Below are positions 44,956-54,153 of a DNA stretch of 64,000 bases, piece by piece. Within the stretch, counting starts at the first letter, position 1; every line of letters begins with the position of its first letter. Below the pieces are notes generated by a model, which saw only the letters and a list, made by a program, of their open reading frames with translations, was not told where the DNA came from and ran no database searches. Source of the stretch: Plantactinospora soyae (GTDB taxonomy: Bacteria > Actinomycetota > Actinomycetes > Mycobacteriales > Micromonosporaceae). Location: the NCBI RefSeq assembly GCF_014874095.1, contig NZ_JADBEB010000001.1:6882001-6946000 (forward strand). The letters are read 5' to 3'. The position numbers and the translations under genes were made by a program.

Positions 44956-45999
44956 TCAGAACTGGATGCGGGCCGCGATCGGTAGGTGGTCGCTCCCGGT
45001 CGCGGGCAGCGACCAGACCTCGGTGACGGTCGCCGACCGGGCCAGGATCTGGTCTATCCGGGCGACCGGCAGCGTCGCCGGCCAGCTGAACGCGAGACCC
45101 GATTCCGGCGTACCCAGCCGTGAGGTGACCGGGTCCAGCCCACGGTCGTCGACGGTGCCGTTGAGGTCGCCGAGCAGGACCACCTCGGCCAACTGTTCGG
45201 CGGCGACCGCCGCGCCGAGCAGGGCGGCGCTCTCGTCCCGCCGTGCGGAGCCGAACCCGTGGGGCAACCCGAGCCGCAGCGAGGGCAGGTGCGCCACGTA
45301 CACCGCGACGTCGCCCCGCGACAGCCGGGCCGTCGCCCTCAGGCCGCGGTTCCAGTCCGCGCCGACCCCGGTCGGTCTGATCTCCACCGGCCGTACGTCC
45401 GAGAGCGGAAACCTCGACCAGAGACCGACGGTGCCCCACACCGCGTGATGGGGGTAGGCCGGCGCCAGTACCCGCGCGTAGCCGGGCAGCGCGGGCGGGG
45501 TCAGCTCCACCAGGGCGATGAGGTCGGGTTTGACCGCCATCAGAGCCCTCGCGGTGCCCGCCGGGTCCCGGTTCTCGTCGCTGACGTTGTGCGTGACGGC
45601 GGTGATGTCGTACGGCGGGTCGTCCCCGGGCGGCAGGAGGCCACCGAAGACGCCGAGCCAGGCGGCCACGGGCAGCGACAGGGCGAGCAGGGCGACGAAC
45701 GATCGACGGAACAGCGACATGCCGAGCAGTACCGGAACGGCCAGCCCGAGCCAGGGAAGGAACGTCTCCAGCAGGCTGCCGAGCCGGCCGACCGTGTTGG
45801 GTACGACGTCGTGGAAGACCAGCAGGACGGCGACGATCCCGGCGAGTACGGCGACGATCCGGCCCCGCCGCCAGCCCGACCGCCCGCGTGCGTCGTCGCC
45901 CCAGCCGCCCCGGCCGGGAACCCTGGCCCATCGACGGGTTGCCGGGGTTCGGCTCCGCACCGCCGTACCCCGGTCGTCGCCGGTCGTCGGTTCGTCCAC
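44956..45999 (-). CDS. VanJ-like membrane endonuclease/exonuclease/phosphatase protein
   Basis: 347 residues from GTG 45999, which has an excellent AGGAGG 6 nt upstream; the longer frame to 46047 is less likely. After a charged head, three membrane helices (about 47-66, 82-100, 103-122) place the EEP domain (131-347) outside. EEP landmarks: THNVS, LIALVEL (Glu165), HLPSLRLG, LLGDLNG and SDHLPI. The layout equals VanJ, which gives teicoplanin resistance and probably acts on undecaprenyl-type phosphoesters; whether this homologue does so is not shown. It is divergent from the RNA-repair genes. Confidence 0.87.
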   Translation of the reverse strand: MDEPTTGDDRGTAVRSRTPATRRWARVPGRGGWGDDARGRSGWRRGRIVAVLAGIVAVLLVFHDVVPNTVGRLGSLLETFLPWLGLAVPVLLGMSLFRRSFVALLALSLPVAAWLGVFGGLLPPGDDPPYDITAVTHNVSDENRDPAGTARALMAVKPDLIALVELTPPALPGYARVLAPAYPHHAVWGTVGLWSRFPLSDVRPVEIRPTGVGADWNRGLRATARLSRGDVAVYVAHLPSLRLGLPHGFGSARRDESAALLGAAVAAEQLAEVVLLGDLNGTVDDRGLDPVTSRLGTPESGLAFSWPATLPVARIDQILARSATVTEVWSLPATGSDHLPIAARIQF

Positions 46000-46122
46000 T
46001 GTCGGCCTCCTGCTGACGCGGGAACCGAGGGTCCCACACCGGACCACCGAGCTAATTGGGTGGTTCGGGGCGGCGGGGGTTGCGTACCGTTCCCGATCGC
46101 CACGTCGTCACGGGAGCGGATC

Positions 46123-47907
46123 ATGCGAGTGCCCTACCCCCGCACCCCCCACCTGCCCTGGTCGCCGGGCGTCGCTCCGGACGACCTGCGGGTCAACGGC
46201 CTGTCGGGGCTGCTGGGCCGGGAGGTCGTGGTCACCGAGAAGCTCGACGGGGAGAACACCACCCTCTACCGGGACGGGCTGCACGCCCGTTCACTCGACT
46301 CGGCACACCATCCGTCCCGCGCCTGGATCAAGGCCCTGCACGGCAGGATCGCCGCCGGGTTGCCCTCGGGCTGGCGGATCTGCGGGGAGAACGTCTACGC
46401 CCGGCACTCGATCGGATACCAGGACCTGGAGAGCTGGTTCTACGCCTTCTCGGTCTGGGCCGGCGACCGTTGCCTGGACTGGGACCGGACGGTGCGGTTC
46501 ACCCGGGGGTTGGGCGTTCCGGTTCCACCGGTGCTGTGGCGGGGCACCTTCGACGAACGGGTGCTGCGTACGCTGCGGCTGGACCCGGCCCGCCAGGAGG
46601 GGTACGTGGTCCGGACCGTCGCGGGGTTCTCCCGCCCCGAGTTCGACCAGCGCGTCGCCAAGTGGGTACGTCGACACCACGTGCGTACCGACGCGCACTG
46701 GATGCTCGCCCCGGTGGTGGAGAACGGCCTCAGCCCGCTCGCCCCGTTCTGGGAGGTCCGCTCCGGTGGCGCCGTCGACGTACCGCCGCTGCTGGCCGCC
46801 ACCGGGACGACCGGTACCGACACGGTCGCCGTCGACCGGGCCGAGGCGGCGGTGGCCGACGTCGGCGCCCGGCTCGCCCTACTGGGCCGGTCCGGAGATC
46901 TCCGGCTGGCCGGCGTGCTGGCCGCGCTGTTCCACGCCAGCCCCCGGGCCTGGCTGGCGACCCGGCTGGTCGCGTCGGTCGGAATGCCACTGGCGCGGCG
47001 GGTCGCCGATCTGGTCGGCCTGCACAGCGGCCTGCACCGGCAGTTCCCCGACGAGGAGCGCCGGGCCGGTCTGGTCCGGTTGGCCGTCGCGGCCGACCTC
47101 GGGGTGCTGCACGCGGTCGCCGCCGCAGTCCTCGCCGGCCGTACCGACGGTGCCGCCGGGCCGGCACGCGAGCAGGTCAGCTGGTCGGAACTGCACGCCG
47201 ACGAGGCCGACCTGCTCGGTACGGCGCCACTGGAGCCGCTGCGGACGGAACTGCGCTCGGCACTGCACGACCATCCGCCGGACGTGGCGGACCGGTGCTG
47301 GGCCGAGACAAGGCAGGCGTACGCGCAGGGTCGGATCAGCACCCCCGGCGAGGCACCGGCGGCGAGCTGGCGGTGGCGGGCCGGGGAGTTCCCCCGCCTG
47401 GTGATGCTGGTGGGGCCGTCCGGCAGCGGGAAGAGCACCGTCGCCCGTGGCCTTCCCGGTGTCGACGGCGTCGTCTGCCTGGACGACCTGCGGCAGGCCC
47501 GGGGTTCACGCGCCGACCAGCGCGCGAACGCGGCCGTTCTCCGCGAGGGGCTGCGTCGGCTCGACCGGCGACTCGCGGGCGGTGGGACGACGGTCTGGGA
47601 CGCCACCGGGCTGAACCGTCAGCAGCGTTCCCTGGTCCACGCGGTGGCCGAGCGCCGGGACGCGTTGACCACGCACGCCGTGCTGCTGGTTCCGGAGGAC
47701 GTCCTCGTCCGGCGCAACGCCGGCCGGGCCGATCCGGTGCCGTCGGCGGTGCTCGCCGCCCAGCTCCGCCGGTTCTGGCCGCCGTACCCGGGTGACGCGC
47801 ACCGCACCTGGTACGTCGGGGTCGAGGGAACCGTCGCCGACGTCGCCGGGACCCTGTCCGACGATCCGGAAACCCCGGTCGACGACCCGGCGACCGGAGA
47901 CGGCTGA
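46123..47907 (+). CDS. RNA ligase fused to a P-loop polynucleotide-kinase-like domain
   Basis: 594 residues. The N-terminal nucleotidyltransferase (about 1-215) has motif I K40-L-D-G-E-N, motif III WFYAFSVW (106-112), motif IV EGYVVR (159-164) and motif V RVAKWVR (Lys180), i.e. an intact ATP-dependent RNA ligase of the T4 Rnl2/DRAT-like type. A helical linker (235-420) leads to a kinase with GPSGSGKST (431-439), CLDDLRQARG and DATGLNRQQR (T4 Pnkp-like). It should phosphorylate 5' ends and seal RNA. The next gene overlaps by 1 nt (TGATG) and carries RNA-end processing domains. Confidence 0.9.
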   Translation: MRVPYPRTPHLPWSPGVAPDDLRVNGLSGLLGREVVVTEKLDGENTTLYRDGLHARSLDSAHHPSRAWIKALHGRIAAGLPSGWRICGENVYARHSIGYQDLESWFYAFSVWAGDRCLDWDRTVRFTRGLGVPVPPVLWRGTFDERVLRTLRLDPARQEGYVVRTVAGFSRPEFDQRVAKWVRRHHVRTDAHWMLAPVVENGLSPLAPFWEVRSGGAVDVPPLLAATGTTGTDTVAVDRAEAAVADVGARLALLGRSGDLRLAGVLAALFHASPRAWLATRLVASVGMPLARRVADLVGLHSGLHRQFPDEERRAGLVRLAVAADLGVLHAVAAAVLAGRTDGAAGPAREQVSWSELHADEADLLGTAPLEPLRTELRSALHDHPPDVADRCWAETRQAYAQGRISTPGEAPAASWRWRAGEFPRLVMLVGPSGSGKSTVARGLPGVDGVVCLDDLRQARGSRADQRANAAVLREGLRRLDRRLAGGGTTVWDATGLNRQQRSLVHAVAERRDALTTHAVLLVPEDVLVRRNAGRADPVPSAVLAAQLRRFWPPYPGDAHRTWYVGVEGTVADVAGTLSDDPETPVDDPATGDG

Positions 47908-50354
47908 TGCGGACCAGCGAGGAGATCTACCACCGGATCCGCTGGGACCCCCGGTTCGATCCGGCCCGCTTCGTGCTCGGGGTGAACGTCCGGGGGCCCC
48001 GTCCCGCCCGGGTTCCGCTGCCCGCGTTCGTACCCGGTGGTGACGTCCCGTGGCACCGGGTCCTGTTCATCGAGGCCGACGGCGAGGTGGTCTGGGACCG
48101 GTCGGCCGGCGTGGACCGGATCGACTCGTCGTCGGCCGGCCGGGTCCGGGACCCGCGCCGGCTCCGGGCACCGTTCTTCACCGCCGGTACGCCGTTCCGG
48201 TGGGATCCGCTCGTCGGCTGGCACGACGCTGCCGCTCCGGCCACCAGCGCCGTCCCGGCCACCACCGGTTCGGCAGCGGTACGGCTGCGCGTACTGACCT
48301 GGAACGTCCTGTGGGACCGGTACGACGGTGACCGGATCGACACGGCCCGACGCAGGCCGCTGCTGCTGCGGGCGCTGGAACGGGCCGACGCGGACGTGAT
48401 CGCCCTGCAGGAGGTCGAAACGGGGCTGCTCGACCTCCTGCTGCGGGCGCCCTGGGTCCGGGCCACCTACACCCTCGACGCCGATCCGTCCGGCCGGGAC
48501 GTCGACGACACCGGGCTGCTGCTGCTCAGCCGGCTGCCGGTGCGGGAGGCGGGCCGGTACGCCCTCGGCCGGCACAAGGCCGTGGCGGCCATCACGGTGC
48601 AGACCGCCGCCGGTCCGGTCGTGCTGGCCGGTACCCATCTGACCAGCGACCATGCCGAGCACGGCGCCGCCCGACGCGACACCGAACTGGCCCGGCTCGC
48701 CGAAGGGCTGGCCGGGGTCGACGGTGCCGTGATCCTGCTCGGCGACTTCAACGACGGGGGAACCGGACCCGGCGTCCTGCCCGGCCTGCGCGACGCCTGG
48801 ACCGAGGTACGCGGTCCCGACGACGGAACGCCGACCTTCGATCCACGGGTCAATCCGCTGGCCGCCGTCTCCACGCTCTCCGGCCGCCCGGCCCGGCTGG
48901 ACCGGGTGCTGGTGCGCGGTGCCGGGCTGCGCGCGGTGGCCGCGGCGATCCTGGGCGATGCTCCGGCGGCTCCGGGCGGGCTGTTCATCTCGGACCACTA
49001 CGGCGTCGTCGTGGACGTCACCGTCGGGGCGGACCCGGCCGGCGTCGACCCGTCCGTCCCGCGGCATCCGGACCCGCCGTCGGGTGGCGGGCCCGACGGG
49101 TGGCCGCGACCGGATCACCCGCTGCCGAGCCGTCCGGTGCCGGATCACCCGCTGCCGGGCGGATTCCTGCCGGAACTACTGGCCGGCCCCGGGGACGGGC
49201 GGCCGGCGGCCGGGGAGCGGCATCGGATCGTCCTCGCCGGCCGGGTCACCCGTCGGCTCCGGGCGGCGCTACCGGAGGCGGCGGTACACGTCGTCGGGTC
49301 GCGACGCCTCGGCTGTGCGCTGGCCGGCGCCGACCTGGACCTGGTGCTGGCGGTGCCCGGACCGGTCGACCTGGCGGCGGTCGAGGCGCGGGTGCGCGGG
49401 GCACTGCCGGCGGCGACCGGGATACGGCCGGTGGCCGGCACCCGCGGACCGGGGCTCCGGCTGCGGGTCGAGGACCTCGACGTCGACCTGGTCGTCGTGC
49501 CCACCGTGGACGTGCCGGCGGCTGCGGCGGTGATCCGACGGGCCGAACTCGGCGAGGTCGCGGCGACCGCCCTGAGCGCGGTCAGCGACGCGGACGCGGT
49601 GCTCGCCGAGGTGGGTGCGCGCCGGTCCGCCTTTCTCGGGCTGGCCCGGCAGGTGAAGGCGTGGGCGCGGGCCCGTGGGCTGGACTCCGCCCCGTTCGGC
49701 GGGTTGCCGGGCCTCGCCTGGACGGTGCTGGCGGCGCGAACGGTCTGCGACGCCGGTGACCTGCCCCGGGCCGACCTGCTCCGGCACTTCTTCGCCGAGT
49801 GGGCCACCTGGGACTGGCGTCGACCGGTCGCCCTGCGGCCGAACCCGCCGGAGACCGAGCTCGCGGAGCCCGTCCGGATCCTGACCCCGTCCGCGCCGGT
49901 CCGGTCCTGCACCGGACAGGTCGGTGCCGGCGGGCGGGACCTGCTGGTCCGGGAGTTCCACCACGGTTGGGAACTCGTCGAGGCGGCCGGTCCCGGTTCC
50001 CGGCCGGACCTGCTGTCGCCGCCACCGCTGCGGCAGCGGCACGCGGCGTGGGCGGTGCTGACCGTACGGGCGGTCGGGGGCGAGTCCTCTCAGGTGACGC
50101 TGGGCCGGGTCCGGGGTCGGATACGCGCCCTGCTCACCGCCCTGGAACGGGCCGGGGTGCCGGACGCGCACGCCTGGCCCCGGCCGTACGAGTCCGGATC
50201 CGGGGTGACCCGGTACGCGATCGGGCTCGGTCAGGCGCCACCGGACCCGTACCGGCTCGGCACCGTCGCCGACGCCTGGCTGGCCGGGCTGCCCGGTACC
50301 AGCGTCGACTGGGTGCCGGGCGACGGCCTGCCGGCCACGGGTACGCACGACTAG
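47907..50354 (+). CDS. MJ1316 RNA-end recognition, EEP phosphoesterase and nucleotidyltransferase fusion protein
   Basis: 815 residues in three parts. (1) Residues 1-85, RTSEEIYHRIRWDPRFDP to EVVWDRSAGVDRI, is the MJ1316 (former DUF504) domain proposed to bind 2',3'-cyclic phosphate RNA ends. (2) Residues 128-372 are an EEP domain: LTWNVLWDRYD, VIALQEVE, AGTHLTSDH, LLGDFND, FISDHYGV. (3) Residues 430-815 are a poly(A)-polymerase-like nucleotidyltransferase with G464-S465 and D476-L-D478 (ADLDLV), a third Asp near 528 and a PAP-type helical part. A Pro-rich linker (375-425) separates 2 and 3. With the preceding ligase-kinase it forms a predicted RNA repair operon. Confidence 0.87.
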   Translation: MRTSEEIYHRIRWDPRFDPARFVLGVNVRGPRPARVPLPAFVPGGDVPWHRVLFIEADGEVVWDRSAGVDRIDSSSAGRVRDPRRLRAPFFTAGTPFRWDPLVGWHDAAAPATSAVPATTGSAAVRLRVLTWNVLWDRYDGDRIDTARRRPLLLRALERADADVIALQEVETGLLDLLLRAPWVRATYTLDADPSGRDVDDTGLLLLSRLPVREAGRYALGRHKAVAAITVQTAAGPVVLAGTHLTSDHAEHGAARRDTELARLAEGLAGVDGAVILLGDFNDGGTGPGVLPGLRDAWTEVRGPDDGTPTFDPRVNPLAAVSTLSGRPARLDRVLVRGAGLRAVAAAILGDAPAAPGGLFISDHYGVVVDVTVGADPAGVDPSVPRHPDPPSGGGPDGWPRPDHPLPSRPVPDHPLPGGFLPELLAGPGDGRPAAGERHRIVLAGRVTRRLRAALPEAAVHVVGSRRLGCALAGADLDLVLAVPGPVDLAAVEARVRGALPAATGIRPVAGTRGPGLRLRVEDLDVDLVVVPTVDVPAAAAVIRRAELGEVAATALSAVSDADAVLAEVGARRSAFLGLARQVKAWARARGLDSAPFGGLPGLAWTVLAARTVCDAGDLPRADLLRHFFAEWATWDWRRPVALRPNPPETELAEPVRILTPSAPVRSCTGQVGAGGRDLLVREFHHGWELVEAAGPGSRPDLLSPPPLRQRHAAWAVLTVRAVGGESSQVTLGRVRGRIRALLTALERAGVPDAHAWPRPYESGSGVTRYAIGLGQAPPDPYRLGTVADAWLAGLPGTSVDWVPGDGLPATGTHD

Positions 50355-50423
50355 CTGTACTGCCCCGCTCGGCTGGACGCCCTGAGCCGCCGCCCCCTGA
50401 GCCCGCCGTACGCCAGATCGGGT

Positions 50424-51212
50424 TCAGGAGCCGTTCGGACGGCTGCGCCGGTGCTGGCGTCGGGTCTCGGTGGGACGGGTCGGATCGACGTACCGGGGAA
50501 GGTCCGGCTCGTCGGGGCGCAGCGGCACGAGTGCGTCGGTGAGCGCGTCGACGATCGCCTCGGTGGCCCGGGCGGCGGCGCCCGGCCCGAGCGGGTCGAT
50601 TCCGCCGAGGTCGACCGGTGGGCCGAAGTGCACCCGGATCACCGGTCGGCGTACCAGTGCCCGGCCGAGTGCCCGCAGCACTCCACGGGGCGCGACGTAC
50701 GGCAGTATCTCGTGTGCCCCCCACTGCGCCACCGGTACGACGGTGGCACCGCTGGCGAAGGCGAGCCGGGCGGTTCCGGTCTTTCCGCGCTCGGGCCACA
50801 TGCCGGGGTCGAGCCCCATCCGCCCCTCCGGATAGACCAGGACGACGGATCCCCGGGCGACCGCCGCCGCCGCGTGTTCGAGGGCCAGGCCGACGGTCGG
50901 GGTACGCCGGTCGACCCGGATGTGTCCGCTGTGTCGCATGGCGGCGCCGAAGATCGGCGCCCGGAACACCCCGCCGGTCGCCATGATCCGGGGTGCGATC
51001 CGGCGTACCCGGCAGGCGGCGGTCAGCACGACCGGGTCGAACGGGTTGATGTGGTTGGCGGCCAGGATCAGCGGCCCGTGCCGCAGTCCGTCCGGCACGT
51101 CGCCGGTGACCCGGAGCCGGGCGACCAGTCCGACGACGCCCCGGGCGACGACCTGGAGGAACAGCCAGAGGCGGGGGGCGCGCCACGGGTCGGTGGCGGT
51201 GGTGGTGTCCAT
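50424..51212 (-). CDS. 1-acylglycerol-3-phosphate O-acyltransferase (PlsC-like)
   Basis: 262 residues from ATG 51210-51212. The acyltransferase block I NHINPFD (His54, Asp59) and block III YPEGRMG are present, with block II HIRVDRR between. A hydrophobic N-terminal stretch (16-34) suggests membrane association. It transfers acyl groups to lysophosphatidate or a related lipid. The frame is open to 51416, but that extension is low-quality. It converges with the RNA-repair operon. Confidence 0.88.
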   Translation of the reverse strand: MDTTTATDPWRAPRLWLFLQVVARGVVGLVARLRVTGDVPDGLRHGPLILAANHINPFDPVVLTAACRVRRIAPRIMATGGVFRAPIFGAAMRHSGHIRVDRRTPTVGLALEHAAAAVARGSVVLVYPEGRMGLDPGMWPERGKTGTARLAFASGATVVPVAQWGAHEILPYVAPRGVLRALGRALVRRPVIRVHFGPPVDLGGIDPLGPGAAARATEAIVDALTDALVPLRPDEPDLPRYVDPTRPTETRRQHRRSRPNGS

Positions 51213-51434
51213 CAGCGGTTGATCGTCGCACGTCGCGGGCCGTCCTGTACGCCGGGGCGTCGTACCCGGACACCGGCGCCCCACCCGCCCGCGCACCTCG
51301 GTCGTCCCGGCGGCCCGGGATCCGCCGTGGCCGCCCGTGGCGCGGCGGGTGTACCTGTCCCAGGCGTCGCTCCATTCGGCGCGTGCCGGACGTGACCGAC
51401 CTCCCAGCGACGTCATCTACGACGGCGGGTAGTA

Positions 51435-51455
51435 TTTACTACGTCGCGTAGTAAA
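51435..51455 (+). promoter_or_regulatory. TTTACTACG-n3-CGTAGTAAA palindrome upstream of cydA (BlaI-like operator)
   Basis: TTTACTACG (51435-51443) and CGTAGTAAA (51447-51455) are exact reverse complements with a 3-nt spacer, ending 15 bp before the cydA GTG. TAGTAT at 51430-51435, abutting the palindrome, is a candidate -10. The TACTAC/GTAGTA arms resemble BlaI/MecI-family operators; no such regulator gene is in the window. Confidence 0.6.
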
Positions 51456-51470
51456 CATCTGGGGGTTCGC

Positions 51471-52928
51471 GTGGACGCGCTCGACGTCGCCCGATGGCAG
51501 TTCGGTGTCACCACCGTCTACCACTTCCTCTTCGTGCCGCTGACCATCGGCCTCTCGGTGCTCGTCGCCGTCCTGCAGACCCGCTGGCACCGCACCGGAG
51601 ATCCGCGCTACCTGCGGCTGACCAAGTTCTACGGCAAGCTGTTCCTGATCAACTTCGCGATGGGCGTCGTCACCGGCATCGTGCAGGAGTTCCAGTTCGG
51701 GATGAACTGGAGCGACTACTCCCGGTTCGTCGGCGACGTCTTCGGCGCCCCGCTGGCGATCGAGGCCCTCCTCGCGTTCTTCCTCGAATCCACCTTCATC
51801 GGACTGTGGATCTTCGGCTGGGACCGGTTGCCCCGGCGCGTACACCTGGCCACCATCTGGGCCGCCGCGCTCGGCTCGACCCTGAGCGCGTACTTCATCC
51901 TGGCCGCGAACTCGTGGATGCAGAACCCGGTCGGCTACCGGATCAACCCCGACACCGGCCGCGCCGAACTCACCGACATCGTCGCGGTACTCACCAACAA
52001 GGTCACCCTGGTCACCTTCCCGCACACCCTGGCCGGCTGTTTCCTGGTCGCCGGCGCGCTGATGGTCTCGGTCGCGCTCTGGCACCTGCGACGCCCCGCC
52101 GGCACCCCGGCCGCGAAGACCACCAGTCCGGAGGCCACCAGGGCGGGGGAGGACCGGGCCGCGTTCCGGTTCGCCGCCCGGTTCGGCGCGTGGGTCACCC
52201 TCGCCGCCGCGGTCGCCGTCGTGATCAGTGGGGACCAGCAAGGCAAGATCATGACGCAGGTGCAGCCGATGAAGATGGCCGCCGCCGAGGCGCTCTACAC
52301 CACCGAGTCGCCCGCGTCGTTCTCCGTGCTCACCGTCGGCAGCCTCGACGGCAGCCGCGAACTGTTCGCGATCAAGATCCCCTACCTGCTCTCCATCCTG
52401 GGTACCGGCGACCCGAACGGCCAGGTACGCGGGATCAACGACCTCCAGGCCCAGTACGTCAGCCAGTACGGCCCCGGCGGCTACACCCCGATCATCCCGG
52501 TCACCTACTGGAGCTTCCGGTTCATGATCGGCCTGGGACTGGCCGCCGCCGCGATCGCGCTCTGGGTGCTCTGGGCCCAGCGCCGGGGCCGTACCCCGAC
52601 CTCGCGCTGGCTGTTCCGGGCCGGCCTGGTCATGCCGATCCTGCCGCTGGCCGCCAACTGCTTCGGCTGGATCTTCACCGAGATGGGTCGGCAGCCCTGG
52701 GTCGTCTTCGGCGAGATGCTCACCCGGGACGGCGTGTCCCGCAGCGTCTCCCTGCCCGAGGTACTCACCTCGTTCACCGCCTTCACCCTCGTCTACGCCA
52801 CCCTTGCCGTCGTCGAGGTCCGGCTGCTGCTGCGCTACGCCAAGGCCAACCTGCCCGACGTCGAGCCGGCCCCGGAGCCCGACCCGGGCACCGACGACGA
52901 GAACAGACCGCTCGCGTTCGCCTACTGA
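51471..52928 (+). CDS. cydA: Cytochrome bd ubiquinol oxidase subunit I
   Basis: 485 residues from GTG 51471, about nine membrane helices. Heme ligands and signatures: His18 (VYHFLFVPLTIG), the FLEST segment with the proton-path glutamates (AIEALLAFFLEST), the second heme His in TFPHTLAGCF, and GRQPW near the C-terminus. The Q-loop is of the short actinobacterial type. With CydB it forms the high-affinity quinol oxidase used at low oxygen or under respiratory stress. A BlaI-like palindrome overlaps its promoter region. Confidence 0.96.
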   Translation: MDALDVARWQFGVTTVYHFLFVPLTIGLSVLVAVLQTRWHRTGDPRYLRLTKFYGKLFLINFAMGVVTGIVQEFQFGMNWSDYSRFVGDVFGAPLAIEALLAFFLESTFIGLWIFGWDRLPRRVHLATIWAAALGSTLSAYFILAANSWMQNPVGYRINPDTGRAELTDIVAVLTNKVTLVTFPHTLAGCFLVAGALMVSVALWHLRRPAGTPAAKTTSPEATRAGEDRAAFRFAARFGAWVTLAAAVAVVISGDQQGKIMTQVQPMKMAAAEALYTTESPASFSVLTVGSLDGSRELFAIKIPYLLSILGTGDPNGQVRGINDLQAQYVSQYGPGGYTPIIPVTYWSFRFMIGLGLAAAAIALWVLWAQRRGRTPTSRWLFRAGLVMPILPLAANCFGWIFTEMGRQPWVVFGEMLTRDGVSRSVSLPEVLTSFTAFTLVYATLAVVEVRLLLRYAKANLPDVEPAPEPDPGTDDENRPLAFAY

Positions 52929-52978
52929 ACCCCTACGCCGACGCCGACCCCGCCCGACCGACCCGACCGGAGTCCACC

Positions 52979-53974
52979 GTGGACCTGCCCACCGTCTGGT
53001 TCCTGCTCATCGCCGCGCTCTTCACCGGCTACTTCATCCTGGAGGGCTTCGATTTCGGCGTCGGCATCCTGCTGCCCGTACTCGGCCGTGACGACCGGGA
53101 ACGACGCGTACTGATCAACACCATCGGCCCGGTCTGGGACGGCAACGAGGTGTGGCTGATCACCGCCGCGGGAGGGCTCTTCGCCGCCTTCCCCGGCTGG
53201 TACGCCACCCTCTTCTCCGGCTTCTACCTGCCGCTGCTGCTGGTCCTCCTCGCACTGATCTTCCGGGGCGTCGCCTTCGAATACCGGCACAAGCGCGCCG
53301 ACGCCGCCTGGAAGGCCCGCTGGGACACCGCGATCTTCCTCGGCTCCCTGCTCCCCGCCGTGCTGTGGGGGATCGTCCTGGCCAACCTCCTGCGCGGGGT
53401 ACCGCTCGCCGCCGACCACGACTACGCCGGCGGCCTGCTCGACCTGCTCAGCCCGTACGCCCTGCTCGGTGGCGCGACCACCGCCGCGCTCTTCGTCACC
53501 CACGGCGCGGTCTTCCTCGCCCTGAAGACCACCGGGGAGGTCCGGCACCGCGCCGGCCGGCTCGCCGCCCGTGCCGCGCTGGCCACCGCCCTGCTCGCCG
53601 GCACCTTCCTGGCGGTCAGCCTGACGATCCGGCACACCCCGGCCGCCGTCGGACTCGCCGCCGGTGCCGCCGTCGCGCTGGTCGGCGCCCTGGCCGCCAC
53701 CCGGGTACGCCGGGAGGGCTGGGCCTTCGTCGGCACCGCCGCCGCGATCGGGCTGACCGTGGCGACCCTGTTCGCCGCCCTGTTCCCGAACGTGCTGCCC
53801 TCCACCACCGATCCGGCCGGCACACTGACCGTTGCCAACGCCGCCGCCGGCGCCTACTCCCTCAAGGTCATGACCTGGGTGGCGGTGGTCTTCGCCCCGC
53901 TCGTGCTCGCCTACCAGGGCTGGACCTACTGGGTGTTCCGCAAGCGGATCGGCGTCGCCAACATCCCGGGCTGA
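52979..53974 (+). CDS. cydB: Cytochrome bd ubiquinol oxidase subunit II
   Basis: 331 residues from GTG 52979, with eight to nine hydrophobic helices. The start LPTVWFLLIAALFTGYFILE, the signature GFDFGVGIL and PVWDGNEVWLITAAGG are characteristic of CydB. It begins 50 bp after cydA and is surely co-transcribed. The cydDC transporter genes needed for assembly, which often follow cydAB, are absent here; a siderophore-interacting protein gene comes next. Confidence 0.96.
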   Translation: MDLPTVWFLLIAALFTGYFILEGFDFGVGILLPVLGRDDRERRVLINTIGPVWDGNEVWLITAAGGLFAAFPGWYATLFSGFYLPLLLVLLALIFRGVAFEYRHKRADAAWKARWDTAIFLGSLLPAVLWGIVLANLLRGVPLAADHDYAGGLLDLLSPYALLGGATTAALFVTHGAVFLALKTTGEVRHRAGRLAARAALATALLAGTFLAVSLTIRHTPAAVGLAAGAAVALVGALAATRVRREGWAFVGTAAAIGLTVATLFAALFPNVLPSTTDPAGTLTVANAAAGAYSLKVMTWVAVVFAPLVLAYQGWTYWVFRKRIGVANIPG

Positions 53975-54073
53975 CGGCGACACCCAGCCCTCCGACGGTT
54001 GACGCGCATTGAGGCCTGCTACCCAGGAAGCACGCCACCACCGGTAGATGATCATGCCAGAGTCTCAACGGGC

Positions 54074-54095
54074 GGTTCAATGAAACAATTGAACC
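54074..54095. promoter_or_regulatory. GGTTCAAT-n6-ATTGAACC perfect dyad upstream of the siderophore-interacting protein gene
   Basis: The 8-bp arms at 54074-54081 and 54088-54095 are exact reverse complements around GAAACA, in an AT-rich patch 58 bp before the start codon. It is a likely operator. It does not resemble the IdeR/DtxR iron box. Confidence 0.6.
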
Positions 54096-54153
54096 TGGCA
54101 GCCCCGCAGAGGGCATCGACCAACTACCTTGCTCGCACCCTTCGGAGGGCTCG

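Noticed and set aside
54000-54153. IdeR/DtxR iron box upstream of the siderophore-interacting protein gene
   Set aside because: No TTAGGTTAGSCTAACCTAA-like sequence is present; the only dyad is GGTTCAAT-n6-ATTGAACC.
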